This document shows positions 32,480-44,989 of a stretch of 64,000 nt of DNA, piece after piece (position 1 is the stretch's first letter; each line of letters opens with the position of its first letter). Location: NCBI GenBank assembly GCA_903813345.2, contig CAIIXF020000010.1, positions 33,097,425-33,161,424 of the forward strand. The letters run 5' to 3'. The notes below the pieces were generated by a model that ran no database searches, had not been told where the DNA came from, and saw only the letters and a list, made by a program, of their open reading frames with translations. Source of the stretch: Owenia fusiformis (taxonomy: Eukaryota > Annelida > Polychaeta > Sabellida > Oweniidae). The position numbers were made by a program, and so were the translations under genes.

Positions 32480-34395
32480 CAGATATCAAAAATGGAAAAA
32501 TGGGAAGGCAACCGAAGAGATCAAAAACAGTATAATTTGGGCTATAAAATAATTTGGCATGTAGCCACAAATGAATCAGAAAACTCACATTAGACAAATC
32601 CCCTTTAGGTGAGAAAAATTACATTCAATTAAGCTGTGAACCACATGACTCTTACAGGGATATACTTACAAGTTAAGGCTGCACTTTATTCAAATGGTCT
32701 TAATATCATCATAGGAAATGTTGATCTTTATGATGTAACAATAACAGATCTGGGCGGAGTGTGGGGGATAAGGTTTAAAGATGCCATAGTTGGAACTTTT
32801 TTAGGACTTTTGGACAATTGTGAGGCAAAGCAGAAATATCTGAGTGAACATTTCAAATATCAAGGGGTTTCTGCACTGTATATTATAAAAAAAAAGCTAA
32901 ATAAGTTCAGAAGAGACTCATAAGTGGACAATCCATGCAGTCTTAAAACTGATGGTAATATATGTTTTAGTTTTAAGATATTTTCTGAAATAAGGAAGTA
33001 ACCCCATACATCAAAGTTCAAAGCATCCCCCTTCTCATTCAGAAGCCAGGGAACATTTAAGGCTAAATGGTTGTGTCCCATGTAGATGGGTAACACCTAT
33101 ACAAAATCTAAGAGGTACATAAAAACTGTTAGAAACACAATGATGTGCAATATTGCCATGGATAGTGAATAGAGGGCTTAAGCGTCAGGGACATGCCTGT
33201 ACTAACCAAAAAATTATATTCTGGAATACTAAAGGCATTGTGGCCAATTTTAGAAATTAATTGTCCAACAGCACACACTTCAATACAGTGGGTAGGTATG
33301 ATAAGTTGACTTTAAATGGTAAAATCAGCGATATTGACAGCCTTAGGTCATTTGAGAAAGTATCAATCTTATATTCAGGTAAAACAGCCAAAACAGCATT
33401 TTGGGAAATCTGATCATTGATGAAAAGTGAAGTTATATTTTACGAAGCCTAGTTTTTTATCTTTAGTCATTCAGTCATAATGAAATACTAGTGTTCTAAT
33501 TCTACCTAAATAGCTCAGTTCATATAGCTGGTGCTCTTAGGAATAGTTTTAGTTATCTGGCATTTTTGCCTCACCATATTTATGGGCCTGTGTGATATCA
33601 GTTTAACCATACATCTTTAGTACAAGTATATGACATTAGATAATACGCGATTTTAAAACTGGTAGGCCTTGTGACTGGGATGCTGAATCGAGGCCCTCTC
33701 TGTGGAGGAACTAGGGGCATACAAAAATACCTTAAAACAACAGAGGACTAAGGATGAAGGAGACAGTGACAACATCATCAGGTATCCACTTGATGCCTTA
33801 ACCTTTACTGGGGAACAATACAATGACCTAATATGAAATTTGGATAATTGAGAGACCTGATTGGTGGTACCAATTTATAAAAAAAATGGCTACATCGAAT
33901 ACATGAACATCTGATAGATGGTATACCACATGGCACAATTAACTGGGAACCATTAACATGTTATAGGTTGTCTACATTTTAAGATTATAGACTTATAAAC
34001 TATATTTTGTTTTACTGAACTTTGGGTCAAACCTTTTCAGAATAACGTAAATAAAAAAAATACACTCATATTATTTGAAAATGATCAATTGTACTACTAA
34101 TATATTGTTATGTAAGTTTGAGTAAGTATTTTTGTTTACTTTTGAAATTAACGGTGTATATTTACAAGTTGAACTTCCCTCATGGCAACAGGGTTGTCAA
34201 GCCAATCAGAGTGGGGCGTATTGTTGGACCGGGACTTTTCATTTCTTTTCAACTTCTTTCTTGCCAAGAAAGAAGTAATGTCTGTGAACAATCGTCAAAA
34301 TTGATATGATATCATAACGAATAAGTCAAGTCCTCAGACTTGGTAAGCTGGTGAGATAGACAAACTTGCTGTTCATCGTTTAGCGTCAAAACCTT
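32480..34395. other. Mostly featureless; one 95-codon frame
   Basis: The sequence right after the LTR element (GATATCAAAAATGGAAAAAT) resembles the end of the hAT remnant at 24424 at the peptide level (RYQK.K.G), so the retrotransposon may have entered hAT-derived DNA. The frame 32636-32923 (GLNIIIGNVDLYDVTITDLG...) has no recognised domain. Nothing else is supported. Confidence 0.35.
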
Positions 34396-34999
34396 AAATT
34401 GTGCTTTTATTCAACAGTCCCAATTTAAGGACAAGCCCAAGCTAAGGAGGGAATTGTTTATAGAACACATATAAGAGGATGCTGCCACTATAAAAAATTG
34501 TGCTTTTATTCAACAGTGCCGCTTTAAGAACAAGCCCAAGCTAAGGAGGGAATAGTTTATATAACACATATAAGAAGATGCTGTCACTATAAAAAAAGTG
34601 TGCTTTTATTCAACAGTGTCGCTTTAAGGACAAGCCTAAGCTAAGGAGGGAATTGTTTATATAACACATATTAGAGGATGCTGCCACTATAAAAAATTGT
34701 GCTTTTATTCAACAGTGCCGCTTTAAGGACAAGCCCAAGCTTAGGAGGGAATTGTTTATAGAACACATATTAGAGGATGCTGCCACTATAAAAAATTGTG
34801 CTTTTATTCAACAGTGCCACTTTAAGGACAAGCCCAATGTTAGGAGGGAATTGTTTATAGAACACATATTAAAGGATGCTGCCACTATAAAAAATTGTGC
34901 TTTTATTCAACAGTGCCGCTTTAAGGAGAAGCCCAAGTTAAGGAGGGAATTGTTTATAGAACACATATTAGGGGATGTTGCCTATAAAGAGTGTCACAT
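34396..34999 (+). repeat. 99-bp (33-codon) tandem array, six copies
   Basis: GTGCTTTTATTCAACAGT occurs at 34401, 34500, 34600, 34699, 34798 and 34897, a spacing of 99 bp apart from one 1-bp insertion. Since 99 is divisible by three, the last copies form one open frame (34752-35003) with the repeated peptides CAFIQQC.FK.KP, RRELFIEHIL and DAATIKN. Earlier copies carry stops (ATATAAG, TTATATAA). A leading copy near 34400 is diverged. Confidence 0.9.
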
Positions 35000-35766
35000 A
35001 TAAGAAAAGCTGATCTGAACCATGTTTAAAACATTAAATGTCAAGAATGAATATACCTTTTACAGTTTAAACCATTATAATGACATTACCAAATCATATA
35101 TGAGACATGATTCTCTAAAACTGTACTTGTTCAAATAATTATACTGGTGGAGGTACCTGATATTTTGTAAATAGGATATTGTAAATATAACCTTTTATAT
35201 AAGATCACGTGATGAAACAGAATAATATAATGATTTAAACATCTAATCATATCATAAACAATGTTGTTTTTCTTCAAACAACATAAAAAATCACTAGAAA
35301 AAAAGCTTCTACAAAGTACGATTTTGGGCAACGCCCACTAATGTTAAGCCTATGGACAAACTTCAATGAAGTATTGGAAAGGGCCGGAGAGAGTGCAACA
35401 AAGAAGAACGGCGAGGAAACTCCACTGAACAAATCTGGACACAAGAGAATCCATTTGATCCATTTACTGAGTTTCTACTAACATTAATCAGACTCAGGCT
35501 TGGCTTATCATTATTTGCCGTGAATGCAATGTTTGGAATAGGAAAGACAGTCTTTTCTAATGTGTTCACTACATGGATAACTTTCCTGAATACAAGATCA
35601 ATAATAAAAAAACAAAGGCACAATCTGTAGTATATACAGTATATATAAAAGCCATAAAACTGCCAAACTATTAGTAGGAATTACTCCCAGTGGTGCATTC
35701 GACTCTCTATCAAAACTTTATAGTGTTAATACAGGCCTCAACACTCACATTTTTTACCTGGTGCCA
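35000..35766. other. No gene seen
   Basis: AT-rich. The minus-strand frames of 66 and 86 codons show no recognised domain. Confidence 0.4.
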
Positions 35767-35794
35767 AAATAACTACCTGGCCAGGTAGTTATTT
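35767..35794. repeat. 28-bp perfect palindrome
   Basis: AAATAACTACCTGG is followed immediately by its exact reverse complement, with no loop. A third CAGGTAGTT follows 11 bp downstream. Confidence 0.9.
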
Positions 35795-35997
35795 GCTTCT
35801 GTCAGGTAGTTGTATATAAAATAAAATGATGTTATAAAATTTTTAAAATAACATATACCCAGCATTTAATGTGTATCTTGTGCCAGTGAAGCCTAATAAC
35901 GTGCTGATGCGTACATTTATGGAAAAATTGACCTACTGCATTGAAATTCTCTCAAATTAATGCATAACTTCCAAAATCCCAACATCCAAAATTTTGT

Positions 35998-38830
35998 AGA
36001 GTTTAAAAGCTATTGGAAGGTAGTGCACCTATAGCAGTTATACATTGTATTATGTTGCATGAGACTATTGCAATTGTTTAAAAATGTTGGAAGGGAGTGC
36101 ACCTACTATTACAATTGTTTCCAAACTTTTGGAGGGAGTGTACCTACTACATTTCTTTCCAAACTTTTTAGGGAAGTGTTCTTTTATAATTGTTTCCATA
36201 CTTTTAGAGGGTAGTATACCTACTATAATTGTTTCCAAACTTTTGGGAGGGGAATTTACCTATTAAAATTGTTTCCAAACTTTTAGAGGGGAGTTTGCAT
36301 ATAACAATTATACAGTATGTTATGTTGGAGGGGACTGAAACTAGATTGCAATTGTTTAAAAACTTTTGGAGGAGAGTGTACCTATTCCATTTCAATGGTT
36401 TAATTAGCAACAGGCAACAGGCGATTTTCATGTTGTTTTCACAAAATTGCCTGTTGTTTTTAAGGACGTTTCGAATTTTCCATGTTAAATTAATGATTTC
36501 CATTTTTTGTAGAATTTTGTAGAGTTTAAAAGCTATTGGGGGGTAGTGCACCTATAGCAGTTTTACATTGTATTATGTTGTATGAGACTATTGCAATTGT
36601 TTAAAAATGTTGGAAGGGAGTGCACCTTCTATTACAATTGTTTCCAAACTTTTGGAGGGAGTGTACCTACTACATTTCTTTCCAAACTTTTTAGGGGAGT
36701 GTTCTTTTATAATTGTTTCCATACTTTTAGAGGGTAGTATAGCTACTACAATTGTTTCCAAACTTTTGAGAGGGGAATTTACCTATTAAAATTGTTTCCA
36801 AACTTTTGGAGGGGAGTGTGCATATAACGATTATACAGTATTTTATGTTGGAGGGGACTGAAACTAGATTGCAATTGTTTAAAAACTTTTGGAGGGGAGT
36901 GTACCTATTTCATTTCAATGGTTCAATTAGCAACAGGCGATTTTCATGTTGTTTTCACAAAATTGCCTATAGCAGTTTTACATTGTATTATGTTGTATGA
37001 GACTATTGCAATTGTTTAATTAAAATGTTAGAAGGGAGTGCACCTACTATTACTAATTGTTTCCAAACTTTTGGAGAGAGTGTACCTACTTCATTTCTTT
37101 CCAAACTTTTTAGGGGAGTGTTCTTTTACAATTGTTTCCAAACTTTTGTAGGGAGTGTACCTACTACATTTCTTTCCAAACTTTTTAGGGGAGTGTTCTT
37201 TTATAATTGTTTCCATACTTTTAGAGGGAAGTATACCTCCTATAATTGTTTCCAAACTTTTGTGAGGGGAATTTACCATTAAAATTGTTTCCAAACTTTT
37301 GGAGGGGAGTGTACCTATTTCATTTTTTCAAGGGTTTAATTAGCAACAGGCAACAGGCGATTTTCATGTTGTTTTTAGGGACGTTTCGAATTTTCAATGT
37401 TAAATTAATGATTTCCATTTTTTATAGAATTTTGTAGAGTTTAAAAGCTATTGGGGGGTAGTGCACCTATAGCAGTTTTACATAGTATTATGTTGTATGA
37501 GACTATTGCAATTGTTTAAAAATGTTGGAAGGGAGTGCACCTACTATTACAATTGTTTCCAAACTTTTGGAGGGAGTGTACCTACTACATTTCTTTCCAA
37601 ACTTTTTAGGGGAGTGTTCTTTTATAATAGTTTCCATACTTTTAGAGGGTAGTATACCTACTACAATTGTTTCCAAACTTTTGGAGGGGAGTTTACCTAT
37701 TAAAATTGTTTCCAAACTTTTGGAGGGGAGTGTGCATATAACGATTATACAGTATATTATGTTGGAGGGGACTGAAACTAGATTGCAATTGTTTAAAAAC
37801 TTTTGGAGGGGAGTGTACCTATTTCATTTCAAGAGTTTAATTAGCAAAAGGCGATTTTCATGTTGTTTTCACAAAATTGCCTGTTGTTTTTAGGGACGTT
37901 TCGAATTTTCCATGTTGAATAATGATTTCCATTTTTTGTTGAATTTTGTAGAGTTTAAAAGCTATTGGAGGCTATTGCACCTATAGCAGTCATACATTGT
38001 ATTATGTTGGATGAGACTATTGCAATTGTTTAAAATTTTTGGAAGGGAGCGCACCTACTATTACAATTGTTTCCAAACTTTTTGAGGGAGTGTACCTACT
38101 ACATTTCTTTCCAAACTTCTTAGGGGAGTGTTCTTTTACAATTGTTTCCAAACTTTTGGAGGGAGTGCACCTACTACATTTCTTTCCAAACTTTTTAGGG
38201 GAGTGTTCTTTTATAATTGTAGTATACCTCCTATAATTGTTTCCAAGCTTTTGGGAGGGGAATTTACCATTAAAATTGTTTCCAAACTTTTGGAGGGGAG
38301 TGTGCATATAACGATTATACAGTATGTTATGTTGGAGGGGACTGAAACTAGATTGCAATTGTTTAAAAACTTATGGAGGGGAGTGTACCTACTATTACAA
38401 TTGTTTCCAAACTTTTGGAGGGAGTGTACCTACTACATTTCTTTCCAAGCTTTTTAGGGGAGTGTTCTTTTATAATTGTTTCCATACTTTTAGAGGGTAG
38501 TATACCTACTACAATTGTTTCCAAACTAGATTGCAATTGTTTAAAAACTTTTGGAGGGGAGTGTACTATTTCATTTCAAGGGTTTAATTAGCAACAGGCA
38601 ACAGGCAGTTTTCATGTTGTTTTCACAAAATCGCCTGGTGTTTTTAGGGACGTTTCTAATTTTCAATGTTAAATTAATGATTTCCATTGATTTTGCCTGT
38701 TGTTTTCGTTATTTTCATGACTCAAGTGAAACCTGTGACCAAACTTTTAAGGGGAGTGTACCTTTATATTGTTTCCAAACTTTTAGAGGGGAGTTTACCT
38801 TTTACAACTGTACACCCACAATGATTTTCT
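35998..38830 (+). repeat. Two-level satellite: monomers of about 40-45 bp in blocks of about 515-535 bp
   Basis: Monomers follow the pattern AATTGTTTCCAAACTTTTGG, then AGGGGAGTGTACCTACTA, with subtypes (TTTCTTTCCAAACTTTTTAGG, TTCCATACTTTTAGAGG). The block marker AGAGTTTAAAAGCTATTGG occurs near 36001, 36534, 37439 and 37953, giving blocks of 533, 905 (irregular) and 514 bp. Each block also carries a non-monomer segment (AATTAGCAACAGGC...GGGACGTTTC). ORFs on both strands here are products of the repeat. Confidence 0.88.
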
Positions 38831-39140
38831 GAAGACAATGAATTATTTATATAAAATTACAAAGCCCAATTCTATTTTTTTAACTAACACTGCTCAACAC
38901 AATGATTGACAGGTTTCTTACTAGAGTAAGCAAACTCCTTGGCAGTGCTGCTAGGTATTCTTTTCCCACACGCTGTCCAGTGAATTGGTCAGATCAGATT
39001 TTCTCAGCTTAGACAAAGAAGAGAGGTACTTTTCCATGACCCCAGATGAACCCCCCCCCCCCTTGGCCAATCAATGATCTAGTTTACATCAGAGAAGTGT
39101 GCATCTATGAATTCTGGTGAAGAAGGATAAATTGATTTAT
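38831..39140. other. No gene seen
   Basis: Spacer between two arrays; a C12-type run lies near 39050. Confidence 0.5.
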
Positions 39141-39142
39141 AC

Positions 39143-40560
39143 ATGTATAGTGTAACTGAGAAACCCTTTGCAAAATTGGTAAAAATTGCTTCAAATTGTA
39201 GCAAAATACAAATACTAAAACCAGAACAACGGCAACTCCAAAGCGTAGCGAATCCCATCGAACATTTTTCAAAACGGGCACCTTCTACCAAAAGTGTCAT
39301 TAGACAGTGTGCCATGCTTATAATATTCATATACCAAATATGAACAAAATCGCTCTACTACTTTTCGAATTATACTAAAATACGTTAAAATGACGGCCAT
39401 TTTTCAAAATGGCCGCCTTCTACAAAAAGTCTCATTAGACAGTGCCATGCTTATAGTATTCACATACCAAATATGAACAAAATCGCTCCACTACTTTTCC
39501 AGTTATAGTAAAATACCTTAAAATGGCGGCCATTTTGAAAAATGGCCGCCTTCTACCAAAAGTGTCATTAGACAGTGTGCCATGCTTATACCTATTCACA
39601 TACCAAATATGAACAAAATCGCTCCACTACTTTTCGAGTTATAGTAAAATATGTTAAAATGGCAGCAATTTTTCAAAATTGCAGCCATTTTTCAAAATGT
39701 CCGCCATTTTTCAAAATGGCCGCCTTCAAACAAAAGTGTCATTAGACAGTGTGCCATGCTTACAGTATTCACATACCAAATATGAACAAAATCGCTCCAC
39801 TACTTTTCGAGTTATAGTAAAATACGTTAAAACGGCGGCCATTTTTCAAAATGGCCGCCTTCTACCAAAAATCTCATTAGACAGTGTGCCATGCTTATAG
39901 TATTCACATACCAAATATGAACAAAATCGCTCCACTACTTTTCCAGTTATAGTAAAATACGTTAAAATGGTGGCCATTTTTCAAAATGGCCGCCTTCTAC
40001 CAAAAGTGTCATTAGACAGTGTGCCATGCTTATACGTATTCACGTACCAAATATGAACAAAATCGCTCCACTACTTTTCGAGTTATAGTAAAATAAGTTA
40101 AAATGGCAGCAATTTTTCAAAATGGCAGCCATTTTTCAAAATGTCCGCCATTTTTCAAAATGGCCGCCTTCAAACAAAAGTGTCATTAGACAGTGTGCCA
40201 TGCTTACAGTATTCACATACCAAATATGAACAAAATAGCTCCACTACTTTTCGAGTTATAGTAAAATACATTAAAATGGCGGCCATTTTGAAAAATGACC
40301 GCCCTCTACCAAAAGTGTCATTTGACAGTGTGCCATGCTTATACTTATTCACATACCAAATATGAACAAAATCGCTCCACTACTTTTCGAGTTTTAGTAA
40401 AATAAGTTAAAATGGCGGCCATTTTTCAAAATGTCCGCCATTTTTCAAAATGGCCACCTTCTACCAAAAGTGTCATTAGACAGTGTGCCATGCTTATAGT
40501 ATTCACATACCAAATATGAACAAAATCGCTCCAATACTTTTCGAGTTACAGCAAAATCAT
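39143..40560 (+). repeat. Tandem array with ATGGCGGCCATTTT palindromic cores
   Basis: About nine units share GTGTCATTAGACAGTGTGCC, ATACCAAATATGAACAAAAT and CGCTCCACTACTTTTCGAGT. Spacing is about 132-138 bp, or 159-174 bp where the core AATGGC(A/G)GC(C/A)ATTTTTCAA is itself doubled or tripled. The cores ATGGCGGCC/GGCCGCCAT form hairpins and match the YY1-type core ATGGC(G/C)GC. The short ORFs inside are repeat shadows. Confidence 0.88.
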
Positions 40561-40849
40561 AAAATAATGAGTAAAGGCCGCCATTTTTCAAGATAGCTGC
40601 CATGTGCTTTTTTAATATCTACATTTCTAGCTTTATTAATGTCCTATATAATTTTTTTACATTTAAAACATATTGCTATTACAGTTTTACATATTGCACC
40701 TAAATTACTGTAAAATCGGCACTGAAATGGCCGCCATTTTTAAATGAGCGGCCATTTTGAAAATCGGCTTTCGAGCAGAACTTCTACCCCCATAGGGTAT
40801 ATGTGTACAAAATATGAATAAAATCGGGCCAACGGTATTTGAGTTATTG

Positions 40850-40900
40850 CCCGGACGGACGGACGGACGGATGTACGTACAGACGGACGGACGGACGGAG
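40850..40900 (+). repeat. (GGAC)n microsatellite and hairpin tail
   Basis: A run of GGAC units, interrupted by ATGTACGTACA, after ATTTGAGTTATTGCCC and before TATCCCTCCGAACTTCGTTT. This tail arrangement closes the array to its left. Confidence 0.85.
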
Positions 40901-41070
40901 GCGTTCCCTATATCCCTCCGAACTTCGTTTGATGGGATAATAAAAGGATGTAAGGAGAAATGAAACCAATAAATGTACTATCAAAAGGAGCACCTGGTTA
41001 CTTAATGCAAAGTTTGTATGAAAATATCAGCAGTATAAAATGTAGAAAAATATTAGCACCAGTTCATATG

Positions 41071-41114
41071 ATAATCAAGTTTCAAAGGCACAAAATGTAA
41101 TGGTTATGCAAGTG
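41071..41114 (+). repeat. Isolated 42-bp segment shared with the 355-bp array
   Basis: AATCAAGTTTCAAAGGCACA, then AAATGTAATGGTTATGCAAG, here matches the unit junctions near 42560-42600 and 42915-42955. Confidence 0.85.
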
Positions 41115-42240
41115 CTGTGATCTCCGCACAATATGATTCACCAGGCGGCTCGCCTGGTTGAACATTTCCTGCGCCTAGTTGGCGCCTGGTTGGAAAATTT
41201 CCCCAGCCTTAATAGACTGACTATTAATGTTGATCGGATACTCCAAAATTGTCACTTTTGGGACCTGATTTCAAGTCTAAAATACAGGTTATTGACGCTA
41301 TATTTAGCTCTAAAACTTGTTATTCAATAAGATTGGGTTTGGAACTCAACAAATATAATGATCGCTACCTTATCTTATTACACTTCGATTTAATAAAAGT
41401 GTTTTTTTATAATAGGTGAGACTTCACAATTAATAAATGTTGATCGGGTAGTTACTGCCGATCAACATTAACAAAATCTTGATTCGATGAAATGAAGGGC
41501 TGTCTAACCTCTACGAGGATATCTCAAGTGCTGCAGACAATACAACAAATAAAATCTTAATAATCTCAACTGAAAACCACATTTCAAGTGTAAAACATGC
41601 ATAAACTGAGAGAAGACAGAAAGCAGAACTATCCCACAATGAATAGCATGGGAATATCCTCCCTTTATATTTTGTCTAATTGTTTACATAAAGTTTAATC
41701 TGACTAGGGAAGGACAATCCCAATATTCTATTATATGGCTGTGAGTGTCCTCCATTAGACAAGCTCAACACAAAAATAGAGAGATCATTCTGTCAATCAA
41801 CTGGACAGCACTTAAACATTAGAGAGGATTTTCAAGATCCCAATAATATCATCAACCTGTTTCTCAGTTCAATGTTTCTCCCGAATAACTGCAAATAACA
41901 AGATTTGAGAAAATTAAAAACTAATGCATAAGAGTATCCCTGAAAATGAATCCATGAAAGTTGAAAAATTCCAACAAATTTTGTGAGAGGGGCAAAGTGC
42001 CTCTGTTGCTACTCAGAAAAAAGTTTGACAGGACCAATTTTAAGCCCCAACAAAAATGGCAACAGAGAAAAATAGACTTTTAGCACCCTGTATTGCTATT
42101 TTATTAATGGTTATATTTTAATGGGTTATGAAGAGCTATATTGATTAAGTCAGCAGGTTTATAATTGGAATTCCCTCGCGGCGAATATTCAGGGTGACAA
42201 AATTTTGCACCCAGTTGGGAAAAAATCCTGGGGAGAACAC
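41115..42240. other. No gene seen; one short hairpin
   Basis: TGTTGATCGG and CCGATCAACA form a hairpin at about 41438-41468; another TGTTGATCGG lies near 41229. No gene is supported. Confidence 0.4.
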
Positions 42241-42244
42241 TGAA

Positions 42245-43268
42245 GTGAATATAATATTGCGTTTTAATCTATGATAATACTGTAATAATGAATGCTGTGT
42301 TCAGAAAACTACCTTTTATGGTCATGAATTCAGATCTCGTTCCAAAAATAAGTTGATCAAATGTTTTACATTCAGTTTTATGAGTTTCTAAGAAAATATG
42401 AAGCAAAATAAGATCTCTGTTTAAAATGGCGCTTAACTATTCCGAGATTACCCTGAGTCTCAGCGAGCAGTAATAATACTATACTCTGAGGTAGCAAAAT
42501 ATCCTTGAACTCAAATGAGCGCTTAGCAGCAAAATCAGAATGAAAACTGGCAGAAATGAAAATCAAGTTTCAAAGGCACAAAATGTAATGGTTATGCAAG
42601 TGAATATAATATTGCCTTTTAATCTATGATAATACTGTAATAATGAATGCTGTGTTCAGAAAACTACCTTTTATGGTCATGAATTCAGATCTCGTTCCAA
42701 AAATAAGTTGATCAAATGTTTTACATTCAGTTTTATGAGATTCTAAGAAAATATGAAGCAAAATAAGATCTCTGTTTAAAATGGCGCTTAACTATTCCGA
42801 GATTACCCTGAGTCTCAGCGAGCAGTAATAATACTATGCTCTGAGGTAGCAAAATATCCTTGAACTCAAATGAGCGCTTAGCAGCAAAATCAGAATGAAA
42901 ACTGGCAGAAATGAAAATCAAGTTTCAAAGGCACAAAATGTAATGGTTATGCAAGTGAATATAATATTGCGTTTTAATCTATGATAATACTGTAATAATG
43001 AATGCTGTGTTCAGAAAACTACCTTTTATGGTCATGAATTCAGATCTCGTTCCAAAAATAAGTTGATCAAATGTTTTACATTCAGTTTTATGAGATTCTA
43101 TGAAAATATGAAGCAAAATAAGATCTCTGTTTTAAATGGCGCTTAACTATTCCGAGATTACCCTGAGTCTCAGCGAGCAGTAATAATACTATGCTCTGAG
43201 GTAGCAAAATATCCTTGAACTCATATGAGCGCCTAGCAGCAAAATCAGAATGAAAACTGGCAGAAACT
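42245..43268 (+). repeat. 355-bp tandem array, nearly three copies
   Basis: GTGAATATAATATTGC occurs at 42245, 42600 and 42955, exactly 355 bp apart. The copies are nearly identical (differences include GCGTTTT/GCCTTTT, GAGTTTC/GAGATTC, TTTAAAATGG/TTTTAAATGG). The third copy ends at CTGGCAGAAA. The 61-62-codon minus-strand frames in each unit are copies of one shadow frame; 355 is not a multiple of three, so they cannot fuse. Confidence 0.93.
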
Positions 43269-44158
43269 CTCAAAGCTCAATTAAATAGCCAAAATATACT
43301 CAAATTTAGAAAGATTAGGGATCTTGGCCCAATTTGCACTAAAAAATAAATCAGACTGCAACCCTCCAGTGTATGGGTGGGCACAGATTTCACAAATACT
43401 AAAATCAGCTGTCAATTAAATTCTGCCTGAAAATGTCAAAAAGAAACTGGCCACCTCCGGCCAAAGACCAGGAAAAATGATACCTGGCGCTTCGGAAATT
43501 GCCAAATCAAGATGAAAAGTAATGGAAAATCCAAGGCGCCCCCTCCAATTCAAGATGGCGACCTTGGTCAAAAGCACGCCTTGTCGGGCGAAAAACAGGC
43601 AAAACTCAATCTAGCAATTTCTTAGCGCCACTAACGGAGGAAACATACCCAGAGCCACCTTTCTTCATTTATTATCACTTGCTTCGTTCCCAGGAATCTT
43701 AGGCCTCGATTATCTCAGCAGTGTTCATTTTCTGTTGTTGTGGAAGGAATAATTTCAAAACGAAAGATGTCTGTGTATCTTAAGCGTGGCTATGAACTCT
43801 CCCTTACATAAAATTACCCCGCGAAAAGTATAAAGTGGCTATAAGTATGTTTCCCCAGTATTAAATGGATTTTGAAAACCTGATTTACAGGGAACCTTAA
43901 ATTACAGAATTAAAGGCTTACCATGGCACAAAGCAGTGGGCAAAATCGCGCTCCAGAATGGAAGGGAAGTAGCAAACCGGGGGAAAGTTGGTGTCAGAAA
44001 TTTCAAGGTCTCTAGCAGGAAGTTCAAACTAACTGGGAGTTCAAAAGTATGAAAAGCCAGCCTGGGTCGCTACTTGGCTCAATCTAAGAGTGTGGGTGGC
44101 CAAAATAATTGGGTAAACTAATAGGTAGCTTTTCTTTAAAATCAGGTAGTAATAACTA
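43269..44158. other. No gene seen
   Basis: Includes TTCAAGATGGCGACCTTGG near 43551, a good YY1-type site by eye. No coding signal is supported. Confidence 0.4.
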
Positions 44159-44411
44159 CAGGGCTGTCAACTTGGGACCATCTAACATGAGTGACTTCCA
44201 AATGTTGAACACCTTCCTTCAAACTTTGGACAGCTTCAGTGACCACTGGTAGATTTTGGAAACCTACATTTCACAAAAACAATTTCTAAAAATATCAACA
44301 AAATGTGTGATTTGCGTGATATTTGATCATACACGCTAAATTGATGCGTGGTTTCTATTTTTCAAGCAAATGCATGACAATCACGCCTAATGCGTGAGGG
44401 TTGACAGGGCA
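44159..44411. mobile_element. Second copy of the hAT-like MITE
   Basis: Starts CAGGGCTGTCAACTTGGGAC and ends GTTGACAGGGC, matching 15844-16048 at both ends and in GCGTGA-rich interior segments. It is about 45 bp longer. No clear target duplication is visible. Confidence 0.7.
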
Positions 44412-44989
44412 ACATTGCAGAGTGATAGATGCATATGTGAATATACATGTATGTATGATGCAAATACAATGAATCCAAGTTAGTGTATGAAATAACAAAG
44501 ATTTACCTCATTCTTGTTGTTGTTGTCACGCTTGAAAATCCAGTCTCCTCGCCTTCGTTTAAAGCAATCGGTGCCTCCTGTGCTTACGTCATGCAGTTCT
44601 TTAGATTCTATTTATTCGTGTTTGCTACTGATTTAATTCACTTTATTTTGTGAAACGTTTATTTCTAGTGTATAAGAATTCATTTGTAAGAAGAATATTA
44701 AGTAATTTGTAACAAACTTAAAAATAAGTGAATACTTAGGATTTTGCAAGGACTTCCAATCAAAAATTGTTTATTAACACTGTTGCTATGCAGTTCGTTT
44801 TGAAGTGACGTCATCCCCATATTCGTAATTTTCAATGTCTAATAAACAATTATGACATGTCGATGTGATGTTTAATCGATAAAATTGAATTTCTTACATA
44901 TTTCTTTATCTTGTTGTTAGATAACAAGTTATGATATTGGTTAAGGTCAGGGTGAATGTTCGGAATTTTGCTGCAACCCTCGATAGGGG

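Noticed and set aside
36084-38591. Many ORFs of 60-123 codons on both strands.
   Set aside because: They repeat with the satellite monomers, use non-ATG starts in part, and encode only LL(E/G)GS/SKSLETI-type low-complexity peptides.
42378-43273. Three similar minus-strand ORFs of 61-62 codons.
   Set aside because: Copies of one frame in the 355-bp tandem unit, with no splice or domain support.
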